Positions 50,457-60,356 are shown, numbered from the stretch's first letter. The stretch: 64,000 nt of DNA from Bacterioplanoides sp. SCSIO 12839 (GCF_024397975.1 NZ_CP073745.1:1576501-1640500); one strand, 5' to 3'. Made by a program: numbers and translations. Notes: generated by a model from the letters alone, not told the origin.

Positions 50457-51923
50457 ATGACAAGCGAGAAATTTAATTTATTTGTCTTCAGCGGCAAAAT
50501 GAAAATCCTGCATCTGAGCTGGATGGCATTTTTTATTACCTTTTTAGTGTGGTTTAACCATGCTCCTATGTTACAGGCCATTGCCTCAAGCCTTGGCCTG
50601 GCCCCATCAGAAGTAAAAACTCTGCTGATTCTGAACGTTGCCCTGACAATTCCGGCGCGGGTAATTATTGGTATGCTGACTGACCGCTTCGGCCCACGGA
50701 TTGTCTATTCATTGCTACTGGCGATCTGTTCGATTCCGTGTTTTATGTTTGCTTTAGCCGATGACTTTGCCCAAGCCGCTATCGCGCGCTTTATGCTGGG
50801 CTTTATTGGTGCTGGTTTTGTGATTGGTATCCGGATGGTGTCAGAATGGTTCCCGGCTAATGAATTAGGTACTGCTGAAGGAATTTATGGCGGCTGGGGT
50901 AATTTTGGTTCTGCTGCGGCTGCCTTTACTTTACCGGTTGTCGCACTGGCATTTGGTGGCGATGATGGCTGGCGTTATGCGATTGGTCTGACGGGTGTAT
51001 TAAGCCTGTTATTCAGTTTTATTTATTACGCTAACGTCTCAGATACCCCAAAAGGCTCTACCTATTTCCGCCCGAAAAACCTCGGCGCGTTAGAAGTGAC
51101 CAGTAAAGGCGATTTCTTCTTTTTGGTGATTATGAAGATCCCGATGTACGCGGCTCTGGCTTTATTAACCTGGAAATTGTCGCCACAAGGAGTGAGCCTG
51201 CTGTCAGAAACCACCGCGCTGTTGTGTTACGTCGGTTTGGTGCTGTTGTTCCTGTATGAATTAACGCATGTCTGGAAAGTGAATAAGCACGTTTTTGAAG
51301 CGCCGGTGGATGAAATTCATCAGTACAAATTTAAGCAGGTTGCGGTACTGAATGTGTTGTATTTTGCTACCTTTGGTTCTGAACTGGCGGTGGTGTCTAT
51401 GCTGCCGTTGTTTTTTGCTGAAACCTTTGAGCTGACACCGGTTGTGGCTGGTATGGTGGCTTCGGCGTACGCCTTTATGAATTTGATGTCGCGCCCGGGC
51501 GGCGGCTGGTTATCGGATAAATTTGGCCGTAAATCCACCTTGCTGATTCTGACTGCGGGTCTGGCGGTGGGCTATTACGTTATGTCGCTGGTCGACAGCA
51601 GCTGGCCGGTGTGGCTGGCAGTGGTTGCGGCGATGGCCTGTTCTTTCTTTGTACAATCCGGAGAGGGGGCGGTGTTTGCCGCGGTACCTCTGATTAAGCG
51701 TCGTTTAACCGGACAAATTGCGGGTATGACGGGTGCATACGGTAACGTTGGTGCGGTTACTTACCTGACGGTATTGTCTTTGGTTGATTATTCCACCTTC
51801 TTCCTGGTGATTGCGGCAACGGCTGTGGTGGGTTTTGTTGCGCTGTTGGCGATGGAAGAACCTAAAGGTCATATGGCGGAAGTCAATGAAGATGGTTCGG
51901 TTGAGTTAATTAAGGTTTCTTAA
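50457..51923 (+). CDS. Nitrate/nitrite transporter, MFS NNP family
   Basis: A 488-aa carrier with about 12 membrane helices. The family signatures are [31 protein letters not shown] (first half, shared with NarK/NasA carriers) and [18 protein letters not shown] (second half), plus the MFS loop DRFGPR. It imports nitrate or exports nitrite across the inner membrane. It follows nirD after an attenuating terminator. AAGG precedes the ATG. Confidence 0.93.
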   Translation: MTSEKFNLFVFSGKMKILHLSWMAFFITFLVWFNHAPMLQAIASSLGLAPSEVKTLLILNVALTIPARVIIGMLTDRFGPRIVYSLLLAICSIPCFMFALADDFAQAAIARFMLGFIGAGFVIGIRMVSEWFPANELGTAEGIYGGWGNFGSAAAAFTLPVVALAFGGDDGWRYAIGLTGVLSLLFSFIYYANVSDTPKGSTYFRPKNLGALEVTSKGDFFFLVIMKIPMYAALALLTWKLSPQGVSLLSETTALLCYVGLVLLFLYELTHVWKVNKHVFEAPVDEIHQYKFKQVAVLNVLYFATFGSELAVVSMLPLFFAETFELTPVVAGMVASAYAFMNLMSRPGGGWLSDKFGRKSTLLILTAGLAVGYYVMSLVDSSWPVWLAVVAAMACSFFVQSGEGAVFAAVPLIKRRLTGQIAGMTGAYGNVGAVTYLTVLSLVDYSTFFLVIAATAVVGFVALLAMEEPKGHMAEVNEDGSVELIKVS

Positions 51924-51957
51924 TTTATTCCCGCAAATAAAAGCAGTACTGGTATTT

Positions 51958-52030
51958 ATTGTTCGGCACGCCGTGAATACGTCCCTGTAGGCTCGGCTGC
52001 TGCGTCCTGCAGCAGACGGCCGACCAACAA
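51958..52030. repeat. REP-like intergenic repeat with CAGGGACG core
   Basis: CTGCTGC / GCAGCAG hairpin (51997-52003 with 52009-52015), next to a segment reading, on the minus strand, CTACAGGGACGTATTCACGG. I recognise this as a sequence dispersed in many marine gammaproteobacteria. It follows the nitrate carrier gene. Confidence 0.55.
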
Positions 52031-52123
52031 ACACCAGAACTGCTTTTCGTATATCATCGTATTTATAAAAGTGTGGATGACGCGTAACTTATTCTGCATG
52101 TTTCCATTTATCTTCGAACAGCA

Positions 52124-52239
52124 AACAAGCCTATCAGAATACTTTTTAGCCGCACCCATCACACAGCCCGTCCCTGGGCTGATGATGGGCACGCAACATC
52201 CTTGTTGCTGCTTTAAAAAAGTATTCTGATAGGCTTGTT
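52124..52239. repeat. 116-bp element bounded by a perfect 24-bp inverted repeat
   Basis: Bases 52124-52147 are the exact reverse complement of 52216-52239. The 68-bp centre holds nested hairpins (CCCATCA / TGATGGG, CAGCCC / GGGCTG, GCAACA / TGTTGC), with a CAGGGACG-type loop as in the repeat at 51958. It could be a non-autonomous palindromic element or a strong bidirectional transcription barrier. No coding region lies in the 349-bp gap. Confidence 0.75.
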
Positions 52240-52272
52240 GTATTTCTCTAACAGGTTCTTCTGGTAATAGTC

Positions 52273-54042
52273 ATGGGCGATCAGTTAACCGTCAGTTTTG
52301 GCGGGTTCTCCACCGCAGGCATTAAAGACGAAAATCAGGATGCTTTCGCAGCGCACCAGCCCGGCCTGTCTCAGGCTAAATACAAAGGCATTGGGGCTTG
52401 TATTGCTGACGGTGTAAGTTGCAGTGATCAGGCGCAGCTGGCTTCATCCACCGCGGTCACGCATTTTTTGCAGGATTATTACTGCACCCCTGACAGCTGG
52501 GATGTCAAAACATCCGCAGGCAAGGTGCTGTCATCATTAAATGCCTGGTTATTTCATCACGGACAACAAGCCAGTGCGCGTCATAACAGCCTGGTCACAA
52601 CCTTCAGTGCTTTAATTGCCAAATCAACCAGTGCTCATATTTTTCATGCCGGTGATAGCCGGATTTATCGTTATCGGCCGCAAAAGGCTGAAACGGCGGC
52701 AGAATTTGAACAACTCACCCGTGACCATTGTATTGCTCAGGGGAACCCACAAAAGGGGGGTAAAACCTTTCTGAGTCGGGCGCTGGGGATGGATAATTAT
52801 CTGGAGGTGGATTATCACTGCGTGGATATTCAGGCTGGTGACTATTTTGTTTTTTCGACAGACGGCGCCCATGAATATTTGTCTGCGGCTGATATTCAGC
52901 AGTGCCTGAGCGAATTAACGCCAGATGACAAACAACACCAGTTTGAAAAAGCCTGTCAGCAGTTGGTTGGCACGGCGCTGGATCGTGGTAGTGATGATAA
53001 CTGCAGCCTGTTTCTGGTTCGTATTGAACAAGTGCCGGCACCGGATATGGAAGAAGCACAGCGCCAGCTGACACAACGGGTTATTCCACCGGCGCTGGAT
53101 GTTGGTCATAAAATTGATCAGCTCAGCGTGGAAAAAGTGCTGTATTCAGGCAGTCGCAGTCATGTGTACCGTGTGAAAAACAACGACGGCAAGCACTATG
53201 TATTAAAAGCACCGTCTGAGAATTTTAGTGATGATCTGGTTTATCTGGATGGTTTTTCCCGGGAGCAGTGGGTCGGAAACCGGGTTGATCATCCGAATGT
53301 GATGAAAATATATCCGGTTCGGGATGGCAGTCGTTTTTTATACCACTTATGTGAATATATTGAAGGGCAGTCATTACGCCAGTGGCTGCATGACACCGAC
53401 AAACCATCGCTCGATCAGGTGCGTGACATAACCGAGCAGATAATCCGTGGATTACGGGCGTTTCAGCGTCTGGGTATGGTACATCGTGATCTTAAGCCGG
53501 AGAATATTCTGATTACTCCACAAGGCCAGGTGAAGTTAATTGATTTTGGCACAGTTTCGGTCAGAGGAATCTCCGAATCAGCTGGCAGTATCAAGGAAGA
53601 CTGTCCGGTGGGTTCGGTACAATACATTGCCCCTGAATATGTGATGACAGGGCAGGCAGGGGTGCAGAGTGATTTATTCTCACTGGCCGTAATTGTGTAC
53701 GAAATGCTCGCAGGTCATAGCCCTTATCGAATGGATGATGTGCATCGTCGTACGCCTAAATCAACGTCAGAATGGCGTTATATTTCTTTACGCCAGCATC
53801 GCCCGGATTTACCACGATGGCTGGATCTGACGCTGGAAAAAGGTACGCACCCGAATTGGCAGAAGCGTTATCCGGCCTATTCTGAGTTTATTCAGGACCT
53901 GAAACAACCGAATCCTCAGCTGTTACGTCATGCACATAAGCGTCCTTTAATCGAAAGAAACCCGGTTAGATTCTGGAAAAGTACCAGTATTGTTTTATTG
54001 ATATTAGTGTTGTTGTTAACCTGGAAACTTCTGCAGCGATAA
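52273..54042 (+). CDS. PP2C phosphatase / Ser-Thr kinase fusion, membrane anchored
   Basis: A 589-aa protein. The N-terminal PP2C domain (about 5-255) has the metal-binding motifs KDENQDAF, ADGVS, GDSRIYR, TDGAHEY and DRGSDDN. The kinase domain (about 275-550) has the ATP lysine in YVLKAP, HRDLKPENILI, DFGT and GSVQYIAPEY; the glycine loop is reduced to YSGSRSH. One membrane helix lies at the C-terminus (about 566-585). Orthologues sit beside nitrate assimilation genes in Pseudomonas. The substrate is unknown. Confidence 0.92.
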   Translation: MGDQLTVSFGGFSTAGIKDENQDAFAAHQPGLSQAKYKGIGACIADGVSCSDQAQLASSTAVTHFLQDYYCTPDSWDVKTSAGKVLSSLNAWLFHHGQQASARHNSLVTTFSALIAKSTSAHIFHAGDSRIYRYRPQKAETAAEFEQLTRDHCIAQGNPQKGGKTFLSRALGMDNYLEVDYHCVDIQAGDYFVFSTDGAHEYLSAADIQQCLSELTPDDKQHQFEKACQQLVGTALDRGSDDNCSLFLVRIEQVPAPDMEEAQRQLTQRVIPPALDVGHKIDQLSVEKVLYSGSRSHVYRVKNNDGKHYVLKAPSENFSDDLVYLDGFSREQWVGNRVDHPNVMKIYPVRDGSRFLYHLCEYIEGQSLRQWLHDTDKPSLDQVRDITEQIIRGLRAFQRLGMVHRDLKPENILITPQGQVKLIDFGTVSVRGISESAGSIKEDCPVGSVQYIAPEYVMTGQAGVQSDLFSLAVIVYEMLAGHSPYRMDDVHRRTPKSTSEWRYISLRQHRPDLPRWLDLTLEKGTHPNWQKRYPAYSEFIQDLKQPNPQLLRHAHKRPLIERNPVRFWKSTSIVLLILVLLLTWKLLQR

Positions 54043-54048
54043 AAACAA

Positions 54049-55320
54049 TCAGGCCACCTGAGGCTCGCAGAAATCTTTTCCAAATAATAAAACGTCTCGT
54101 ATTGAGCGGATATCTGTCTGATTCCGCATCAGCTCAAAATACCACTGGCTGTCGGCTACTTCGCCAATACAAAGCGCGCCGGCCAGGGTGTTGTTGCGCA
54201 GAATCACTTTTTTATAGATACCCTGGTGATCGTCTCGTAGTGTCAGGACATCATCGCCATCCAGAGCGTTAAACTCGCCGACACTGTGTACGTCGAGACC
54301 TGAAACCTTTAATTTAGTCAGGTGTTGTTGTTCACGGTAAACCAGAGTTTCTTGAGTGTTTGTACGTGAAGCGTTCGCTTGTAACAGCTCCGCTGCCAGT
54401 ACCTTAGCCTGATCCCAGATGGGCGCAACCAAACCATAGGTAAACTGTTCAAACTGACAACACTCACCCAGTGCATAAATTGAATCGGCACTGGTACGCA
54501 TGCGTTCATCCACCAGGATTCCTTTATCACAGAGGATGGCATTATTCTCAGCAATACCGATTGTCGGCTGAATGCCAGTAGCAAAAATCACCGCCTGTGT
54601 GTCTATATTGATGCGAGTGTTGTTGTGCTGATAACTGACCGAAGATACCTGTTGTTGATCCGAGATTAACTCTATATCGGTTGCTCCGGTGTGAACATCG
54701 ACACCTCGCTGTTGTAAGGCCTGGGTTAATAATATTGACCCTTCTGCATCCAGCTGGCGATTCATCAATACCGGGTTACGGTGTAGCAGGGTGACGTCTA
54801 CACCTTGTGTTTTCAGGCCTACGGCGGCTTCAACCCCTAATAAACCACCACCAATCACCGTGGCCTGTTTTAATTCAGGCAGGCGAGTGAGTAATTGATC
54901 GACATCGCGAATATCCCGAAAACCGCTGACGTTAGTGCTGTCAGCACCGCTGAGGTTCGGTATAAAGGATTGCGAGCCAGTGGCAATCACCAGCTGTGAA
55001 AAGTGATAGTGTTCACCACCACTGCTTTGCAGTTTTTTGGTCTGAATATCAATGTTTTCAACGGCGGTATTCAGCAAAATACGAGCACGTCGTTGTTGAT
55101 ACCAATCCTCATCATGAGGAGTAATTTGTGTCAGTGTAGTTTCTCCGGCTAACAGCGGAGAAAGCATAATACGATTATAGTGAGCAACTGCTTCGTTGCT
55201 GAAAATCAGAATCTGATCAAATGGGTGTTGAGTGCCCAGCTCTTCCAGTAATCGATTACTGGCCATGCCGTTACCAATAATAATTAATTGATTGCCAGAC
55301 TTTTCAGACACAACAGGCAT
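54049..55320 (-). CDS. NasB/NirB-like FAD-dependent NAD(P)H oxidoreductase
   Basis: A 423-aa flavoprotein related to the reductase half of NirB: LIIIGNGMASNRLLEEL (FAD binding), AHYNRIMLSPLLAGE, ATGSQSFIP, TVIGGGLLGVEAAVGL (NAD binding) and YALGECCQF. No iron-sulfur or sirohaem domain follows. It probably passes electrons from NAD(P)H to the nitrate reductase NasA. The ATG at 55320 has GGAG seven bases upstream; the open frame extends further but would overlap the porin gene. Convergent with the kinase gene, 6 bp apart. Confidence 0.88.
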   Translation of the reverse strand: MPVVSEKSGNQLIIIGNGMASNRLLEELGTQHPFDQILIFSNEAVAHYNRIMLSPLLAGETTLTQITPHDEDWYQQRRARILLNTAVENIDIQTKKLQSSGGEHYHFSQLVIATGSQSFIPNLSGADSTNVSGFRDIRDVDQLLTRLPELKQATVIGGGLLGVEAAVGLKTQGVDVTLLHRNPVLMNRQLDAEGSILLTQALQQRGVDVHTGATDIELISDQQQVSSVSYQHNNTRINIDTQAVIFATGIQPTIGIAENNAILCDKGILVDERMRTSADSIYALGECCQFEQFTYGLVAPIWDQAKVLAAELLQANASRTNTQETLVYREQQHLTKLKVSGLDVHSVGEFNALDGDDVLTLRDDHQGIYKKVILRNNTLAGALCIGEVADSQWYFELMRNQTDIRSIRDVLLFGKDFCEPQVA

Positions 55321-55405
55321 AGTGAAGCTCCAGACGGGAATTCCGAAAAATACCGGAAGCCGGGTGTTAACCCGGATCCGGCGAGGGAAGGAAATAATTA
55401 AATGA

Positions 55406-56617
55406 TCAGAATTTTGCGCCAATCCAGGCCCAGAATTTTTCTGTATCATTCAGAGCTGGAGCAACGTCGCCCTCTGAGAAGCTGGCATACTTGATACCAG
55501 CGCTGAAGGTTTTATTAATTTTACCAGCCGCTAATAAGTTGATTTCACTACCCAGGTCGTCACTTTCATCAACACCTTCATAGTCGTGATAAACCGCTAC
55601 TAACTTAACCGGACCAGCCTTGGTGGCAACTGAAATATATTTGTCGTCCAGACCAATTCCCGGCGTGCCTAAATAACGATCTGCCCAACCACCAAATTTA
55701 TGGTTAGTACCATAAGGTGTGATAAAACCGGCATCGCCATCATCGGAACCTTTAATTTCATTACCCAGTTTTGCTGTGATTCCTGCGACCTTTACGCCAC
55801 CTTCTAACAAGATATAGCTGGTATCAAACTCTGCACCGGAAGGTACTTCACGAGTTTGTGTTGCAAACTCAGCACGATAAATCAGCGTCAATGATTCCAG
55901 TTTTTGTTTGCCATCCAGGTAAGCACCGTAGGTATCAAGTTTGTCATAACCAATGGTGTCGTCTTTGCTTTCCAGCAGGTAGGCATAACCCGCAACTTTG
56001 CCAACTGGCAGTGCGCTGTAGCTTGCATTCAGCAGGTGGTCGCTGACATCGTTGTCGGTAAAGTTCAGGAAGTTACGCTGATCAATATAAGCGTAATCAA
56101 CCGTGAATTCGTCAGTTTTGTAACCCAGGCGTGCAGCATCATAAGTTACTTCGTTTTGACGCCAGCCAACATTACCAATAAAGCGTGCGTTATCCAGAAT
56201 AATACGCTGGCGACCCAGGGTGGCATTAATACCATCTTTCTCATAGCTGATTTGTGCGCGGTTCCATTCGGTATTTTCCGGATCGGCAACAACATCATAA
56301 TCAGGATCTTCAGGGGCATATTCATCAACGATTGCACGAATATCCTCCAGTTCTGCTAATACTTTGAAACCTGCAATTGAACCGGTTTCATAACCGACGC
56401 GCGAACGTAACGTTAATGCCGTTGCTGCATCAGCGCCGCCATCTGTGTCGTTAGTTTCATAACGTAAGCGGAAGTCGTTCAAAATTTTACCGCCGGTTAA
56501 CGCATCTGCTGCTTCGTTGGCCTGAGCCTGGGCTGCCGTTGCCAGAGTGGCGGTGAAAACAGCCGCTGACAACAGTGATGGCGCCAGGGTGCGTGCAGAT
56601 TTTTTAATAGAGTTCAT
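55406..56617 (-). CDS. Outer-membrane porin (alginate-export-like family)
   Basis: A 403-aa protein with a signal peptide (about 1-34, LATAAQAQA) and a mature part rich in alternating beta strands, ending in phenylalanine (AWIGAKF), typical of outer-membrane barrels. The segment LRYETNDTDGGADAATALTLRSRVGYET is like alginate-export/porin family members. AGGAGAAG precedes the ATG. Its position between the nitrate ABC genes and the flavoprotein suggests a nitrate-permeable porin; this is inference. Confidence 0.82.
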   Translation of the reverse strand: MNSIKKSARTLAPSLLSAAVFTATLATAAQAQANEAADALTGGKILNDFRLRYETNDTDGGADAATALTLRSRVGYETGSIAGFKVLAELEDIRAIVDEYAPEDPDYDVVADPENTEWNRAQISYEKDGINATLGRQRIILDNARFIGNVGWRQNEVTYDAARLGYKTDEFTVDYAYIDQRNFLNFTDNDVSDHLLNASYSALPVGKVAGYAYLLESKDDTIGYDKLDTYGAYLDGKQKLESLTLIYRAEFATQTREVPSGAEFDTSYILLEGGVKVAGITAKLGNEIKGSDDGDAGFITPYGTNHKFGGWADRYLGTPGIGLDDKYISVATKAGPVKLVAVYHDYEGVDESDDLGSEINLLAAGKINKTFSAGIKYASFSEGDVAPALNDTEKFWAWIGAKF

Positions 56618-56653
56618 AACTTCTCCTGAATTTATGTTTTTTTAACGATCTGG

Positions 56654-57493
56654 TTAAGCAACTTTATTTCGCGCGGTTTTAGTTTTTTCTGTTTTTGCTG
56701 ATTGAATATCTTCAACCTTTTTTTGTTTTTCATATAAGAAACTGAGTACCTGCTGACGGTAGCTGTTATACGTCGGGTCATCTGCCAGCTGGATGCGGTT
56801 GCGTGGGCGTTCCAGCTCAATGTTTAGAATCTCGCCAACTGTCGCCGCCGGGCCGTTAGTCATCATGACAATGCGATCGGATAACAATACGGCTTCATCA
56901 ACATCGTGAGTAATCATGATGACGGTATTATTTAAGTCTTTCTGGATTTCCATTAAGGAATCCTGCAGGTGAGCACGAGTCAGGGCATCAAGTGCACCAA
57001 AAGGCTCATCCATTAATAACACCTGAGGTTCCATCGCCAGTGCCCGGGCAATCCCGACACGCTGCTTCATACCGCCGGAGATTTCATCCGGACGCTTGTG
57101 CATGGCGTGTGTCATATGCACCAGCTCAAGGTTGTGCTCAATCCAGGCTTTCTTTTCAGCCTTAGATTTACTGTTTTTAAATACTTCGTTGACCGCCAGT
57201 TCGACATTTTCGTAAGCGGTCAGCCATGGCAGAAGAGAGTGGTTCTGGAACACCACGGCTCGCTCCGGCCCTGGCTCTGTGACTTCTTTTCCTTCCAGAA
57301 TCACACCACCTTCGGTCGCTTGATATAAGCCCGCAACAATATTTAATACAGTGGACTTACCGCAACCGGAGTGACCAATCAGTGAGACAAACTCACCTTG
57401 ATCAATCTTCAGGTCAACACCATCCAGTGCCTTAAACGGGCCTTTGGGGGTAGGGAACTCAATGCTGGTTTTGGAAATTTCTAAAAAGCTCAT
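56654..57493 (-). CDS. Nitrate ABC transporter ATP-binding protein
   Basis: A 279-aa ATPase of the NrtCD/NasD type: Walker A GHSGCGKSTVLNIV, signature ISGGMKQRVGIARAL, Walker B VLLMDEPFGALDALTR and MITHDVDEAVLLSDRIVMM. The C-terminal tail is Lys-rich. GGAGATAAATT precedes the ATG. Third gene of the ABC operon. Confidence 0.92.
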   Translation of the reverse strand: MSFLEISKTSIEFPTPKGPFKALDGVDLKIDQGEFVSLIGHSGCGKSTVLNIVAGLYQATEGGVILEGKEVTEPGPERAVVFQNHSLLPWLTAYENVELAVNEVFKNSKSKAEKKAWIEHNLELVHMTHAMHKRPDEISGGMKQRVGIARALAMEPQVLLMDEPFGALDALTRAHLQDSLMEIQKDLNNTVIMITHDVDEAVLLSDRIVMMTNGPAATVGEILNIELERPRNRIQLADDPTYNSYRQQVLSFLYEKQKKVEDIQSAKTEKTKTARNKVA

Positions 57494-57558
57494 AATTTAT
57501 CTCCGAAATTCTGTATGTAACTGGCCGTTGTGCACGATTAATTAACGAACAACTGCAA

Positions 57559-58551
57559 TTAACGAACGACCGCTGACTTATCCCAATTTACCCATTTTTG
57601 AATGGTCAGCATGGCACGGTCCAGTAAGAATCCAATAAAGCCAATCACTAAAATCGCAACCATGATTCGACCCAGTGAGTTGGAGCTACCATTCTGGAAT
57701 TCGTCCCATACGAACTTACCTAAGCCCGGGTTTTGCGCCAGCATTTCTGCCGCGATTAATACCATCCAGGCAATACCAATAGATAAACGTAAGCCAGTGA
57801 AAATCATCGGAATCGCTGCTGGAATAACAATTTTACGTACGTGAGTGAACCAGCTCAGGCGTAGTACCTGGCTTACGTTGTTTAAATCTTTTGGTACACC
57901 GGCAACACCGACCGCCGTGTTGATCATGGTTGGCCATAAGCAGCACAGAGATACGGTAAACATAGATACTAAGAATGATTTAGAAACGGTAGGGTCATCG
58001 GATACATACAGAGCACTAACAACCATGGTTACCAGTGGCAACCAGGCCAATGGTGAAACCGGTTTTAAGGTCTGAATAATCGGGTTGATGGCTGCATAGG
58101 CATTTGCGCTCAGGCCAATCACAATACCAATTGGAATGGCAATTAAACTGGCCACAATAAAACCGGCCATTACCGTACCTAAGCTGGTAGCGATTTGATC
58201 AAAAAAGGTAATGCGACTTTTATATTCGCGCCACTTTACATTGGCGTCCGGGTTTTTTGCCAATTTCTTTTCATTGCGAATGCGTTGGCGTTCGTATTTT
58301 TGTTCTACTTTGGCACGTTCTTCCTTGTGTTCATCTACCAGGTTGCTGAACTGTTGAACCACTTCACTCGGGCCAGGGAAGTTACCCAGCGATGTGACAA
58401 TGTTATTGGCTGCGACTTGCCAGAGCATCAGGAAAATACAAAGCCCAACAATGGGTAAGCTAATGGCTTTGACCAGCTTGGTAATGGCAGGTGGGGTTAA
58501 ACCGTCAGACAGCGTCTGCATCGGATTTTTTAGTAGTGATGACATGCTCAT
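57559..58551 (-). CDS. Nitrate ABC transporter permease
   Basis: A 330-aa membrane protein of the NrtB/NasE type with about six helices. The binding-protein-dependent EAA-type loop is in VSQVLRLSWFTHVRKIVIPAAIPMIFTGLRLSIGIAW. A charged insertion (KVEQKYERQRIRNEKKLAKN, about residues 80-105) lies in the first periplasmic loop, longer than usual. Starts at 58551 with GAGG upstream. Confidence 0.92.
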   Translation of the reverse strand: MSMSSLLKNPMQTLSDGLTPPAITKLVKAISLPIVGLCIFLMLWQVAANNIVTSLGNFPGPSEVVQQFSNLVDEHKEERAKVEQKYERQRIRNEKKLAKNPDANVKWREYKSRITFFDQIATSLGTVMAGFIVASLIAIPIGIVIGLSANAYAAINPIIQTLKPVSPLAWLPLVTMVVSALYVSDDPTVSKSFLVSMFTVSLCCLWPTMINTAVGVAGVPKDLNNVSQVLRLSWFTHVRKIVIPAAIPMIFTGLRLSIGIAWMVLIAAEMLAQNPGLGKFVWDEFQNGSSNSLGRIMVAILVIGFIGFLLDRAMLTIQKWVNWDKSAVVR

Positions 58552-58679
58552 GGCAATAACAACCTCTGATTTTTCAATTACTCAGAGCGCTTTGGCTCTG
58601 TTTAAAATATTTTGTTTAATGTTTTGTTTGATGTGGAATTCCAAAAAACTAAACAAAATATTCTGATGGTTTTTAAATG

Positions 58680-58731
58680 TGAGGCTGAGCGGGGCTCAGC
58701 CTCATTTTCTGTAACTACAAAGCTGTAGTTA
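58680..58731 (-). other. Two stem-loops between nrtA-type and permease genes
   Basis: TGAGGCTGAGC / GCTCAGCCTCA (58680-58704, 11-bp stem, 3-nt loop) and TAACTACA / TGTAGTTA (58712-58731). On the minus strand neither is followed by a T-run. Placed after the binding-protein gene and before the permease gene, they may stabilise the upstream mRNA. Confidence 0.65.
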
Positions 58732-58742
58732 GAGGGCTTCAG

Positions 58743-60125
58743 TTACAGAACTTCGTCAGCGTCTAAACCAATTTTGAATTTATTGATGTATTCCGTTGGT
58801 TTGCTGCCATCGAATACCACACCGTCAATAAAGTCGGGTTGTGGTGGCTTGAAGCCGGTTTCGGTGGCGAAATCAGGGAAGTCTTTAGCTTCTACTTCAC
58901 CATCTTCAATCAGCGCTTTTGCAGCTTTGGCATAGATATCAGGACGGTATACGTCTGCAGCTACCTTTTTGTACCAAGCGTCATCTTTAGCTTCAGAAAT
59001 CTGACCCCAACGACGCATTTGTGTCAGGTACCAGATAGCATCTGAGTAGTATGGGTAGGTCGCGTTGTAACGGAAGAATACGTTGAAATCAGGGATTTCA
59101 CGCTTGTCGCCTTTTTCGTACTCAAAAGTACCGGTCATTGAGTTAGCAATAACGTCGTAGTCGGCACCCACGTAGTAAGGCTTAGACAGATATTTCACGG
59201 CTTCAGGACGGTTGGCATTGTTGTCAGCGTCCAGCCATTGAGCAGCACGGATCATGGCTTTTACAACAGCAACCGTCGTGTTTGGATATTTCTCGGTGAA
59301 TTCTTTAGTCATACCGAATACTTTTTCTGGGTTGTTTTTCCAGATTTCGTAGTCAGTAATAACGGGTACACCAATACCTTTAAATACAGCTTGCTGGTTC
59401 CAAGGCTCGCCTACGCAGTAGCCGTAAATGGTGCCCGCTTCTAATGTGGCAGGCATTTGTGGTGGTGGTGTTACCGACAGGAAAGCATCCGCATCAATTT
59501 GGCCTTTGGTATCGCCTTTGTGTGGCGCGTAGTAGCCTGGGTGAATACCACCGGCTGCTAACCAGTAACGCAGTTCATAGTTGTGGGTTGATACCGGGAA
59601 TACCATGCCCATGTTAAATGGCTTGCCCGCGTCGTTGTATTTATCAACGATTGGCTTCAGGTAATCGGCTTTAATCGGGTGAACTGGTTTACCATTTTCA
59701 TGCGGTACCAGTTTTTTCATTTCATCCCAAACACCGTTGGATACCGTGATGCCGTTACCGTTTAAATCCATGCTGAATGGCGTCACGATGTGAGCTTTGG
59801 TACCAAAACCAATGGTGGCGGCTAACGGCTGGCCCGCCAGCATGTGTGCGCCATCTAACTGACCGTCAATCACACCGTTGAGAAGTACTTTCCAGTTGGC
59901 TTGTGCTTCCAGCTCAACTTCCAGACCTTCGTCTTCGAAATAACCCAGCTCTTTTGCGATGGCTAAAGGAGCCATATCGGTTAGCTTAATAAAACCAAAT
60001 TTAAGCTCGGTTTTTTCCGGCTCACCTGCGCTAACAACAAAAGATGTTGTTAGTGACGCTAACCCGGTTGAAATCACCAGTGCTGTTTTCAGCAGGTTAC
60101 GTCGCAGTGAATTAATTCCTCGCAT
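58743..60125 (-). CDS. Nitrate ABC transporter substrate-binding protein
   Basis: A 460-aa periplasmic NrtA/NasF-type protein. The export signal (1 to about 32) has a twin-arginine-like [11 protein letters not shown]. The mature part begins [32 protein letters not shown] and has [23 protein letters not shown], conserved in nitrate-binding proteins. The ATG at 60125 has AAGGGGAA upstream; the longer open frame would run through the leader terminator. First gene of the ABC operon under sigma-54 and NasT-type control. Confidence 0.94.
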   Translation of the reverse strand: MRGINSLRRNLLKTALVISTGLASLTTSFVVSAGEPEKTELKFGFIKLTDMAPLAIAKELGYFEDEGLEVELEAQANWKVLLNGVIDGQLDGAHMLAGQPLAATIGFGTKAHIVTPFSMDLNGNGITVSNGVWDEMKKLVPHENGKPVHPIKADYLKPIVDKYNDAGKPFNMGMVFPVSTHNYELRYWLAAGGIHPGYYAPHKGDTKGQIDADAFLSVTPPPQMPATLEAGTIYGYCVGEPWNQQAVFKGIGVPVITDYEIWKNNPEKVFGMTKEFTEKYPNTTVAVVKAMIRAAQWLDADNNANRPEAVKYLSKPYYVGADYDVIANSMTGTFEYEKGDKREIPDFNVFFRYNATYPYYSDAIWYLTQMRRWGQISEAKDDAWYKKVAADVYRPDIYAKAAKALIEDGEVEAKDFPDFATETGFKPPQPDFIDGVVFDGSKPTEYINKFKIGLDADEVL

Positions 60126-60146
60126 CGTGTTTCCCCTTTTTAAGCC

Positions 60147-60184
60147 AAAAAAAAAGCGCCACAACCCCAATAGGTCGTGAGCGC
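60147..60184 (-). terminator. Leader attenuator terminator of the nrtA-type gene
   Basis: A GC-rich stem (GCGC-CACGACC with GGTTGTGGCGC, one bulged T) followed on the minus strand by nine T residues (60147-60155), 22 bp before the ATG. It matches the arrangement in the nasA leader. Confidence 0.88.
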
Positions 60185-60199
60185 CTTTGCAATATTGAA

Positions 60200-60252
60200 T
60201 GTTCGTCTGCGAACACCCGAAATAAAAAAAGTAGTGAACCCAACGTTGGGCT
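60200..60252 (-). promoter_or_regulatory. NasT (ANTAR) target hairpins in the nrtA-type leader
   Basis: The first hairpin (60237-60252) pairs AGCCC with GGGTT around the hexaloop AACGTT, with A at position 1 and G at position 4 as expected for ANTAR targets. The second (60200-60215) pairs TGTTC with GAACA around GCAGAC, which keeps G4 but not A1. The pair lies at the 5' end of the predicted RNA. Confidence 0.65.
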
Positions 60253-60267
60253 ACATAATCTGGATTT

Positions 60268-60284
60268 AGCGAAGAGTGTGCCAA
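60268..60284 (-). promoter_or_regulatory. Sigma-54 promoter of the nitrate ABC operon
   Basis: On the minus strand, TTGGCACACTCTTCGCT has GG (60281-60282), N10 and GC (60269-60270), a near-consensus TGGCAC start. Initiation is expected near 60257, directly before the leader hairpins. Confidence 0.78.
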
Positions 60285-60356
60285 TTTCAAAAAAGGCAGA
60301 TTTCTCAGGCATTTTTAGCAGGAAAATCAGATTTATTAACGGTTGAGTGCTTTTTG

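Noticed and set aside
51956-52192. 78-codon frame after the nitrate carrier
   Set aside because: It is made of palindromic repeat DNA.
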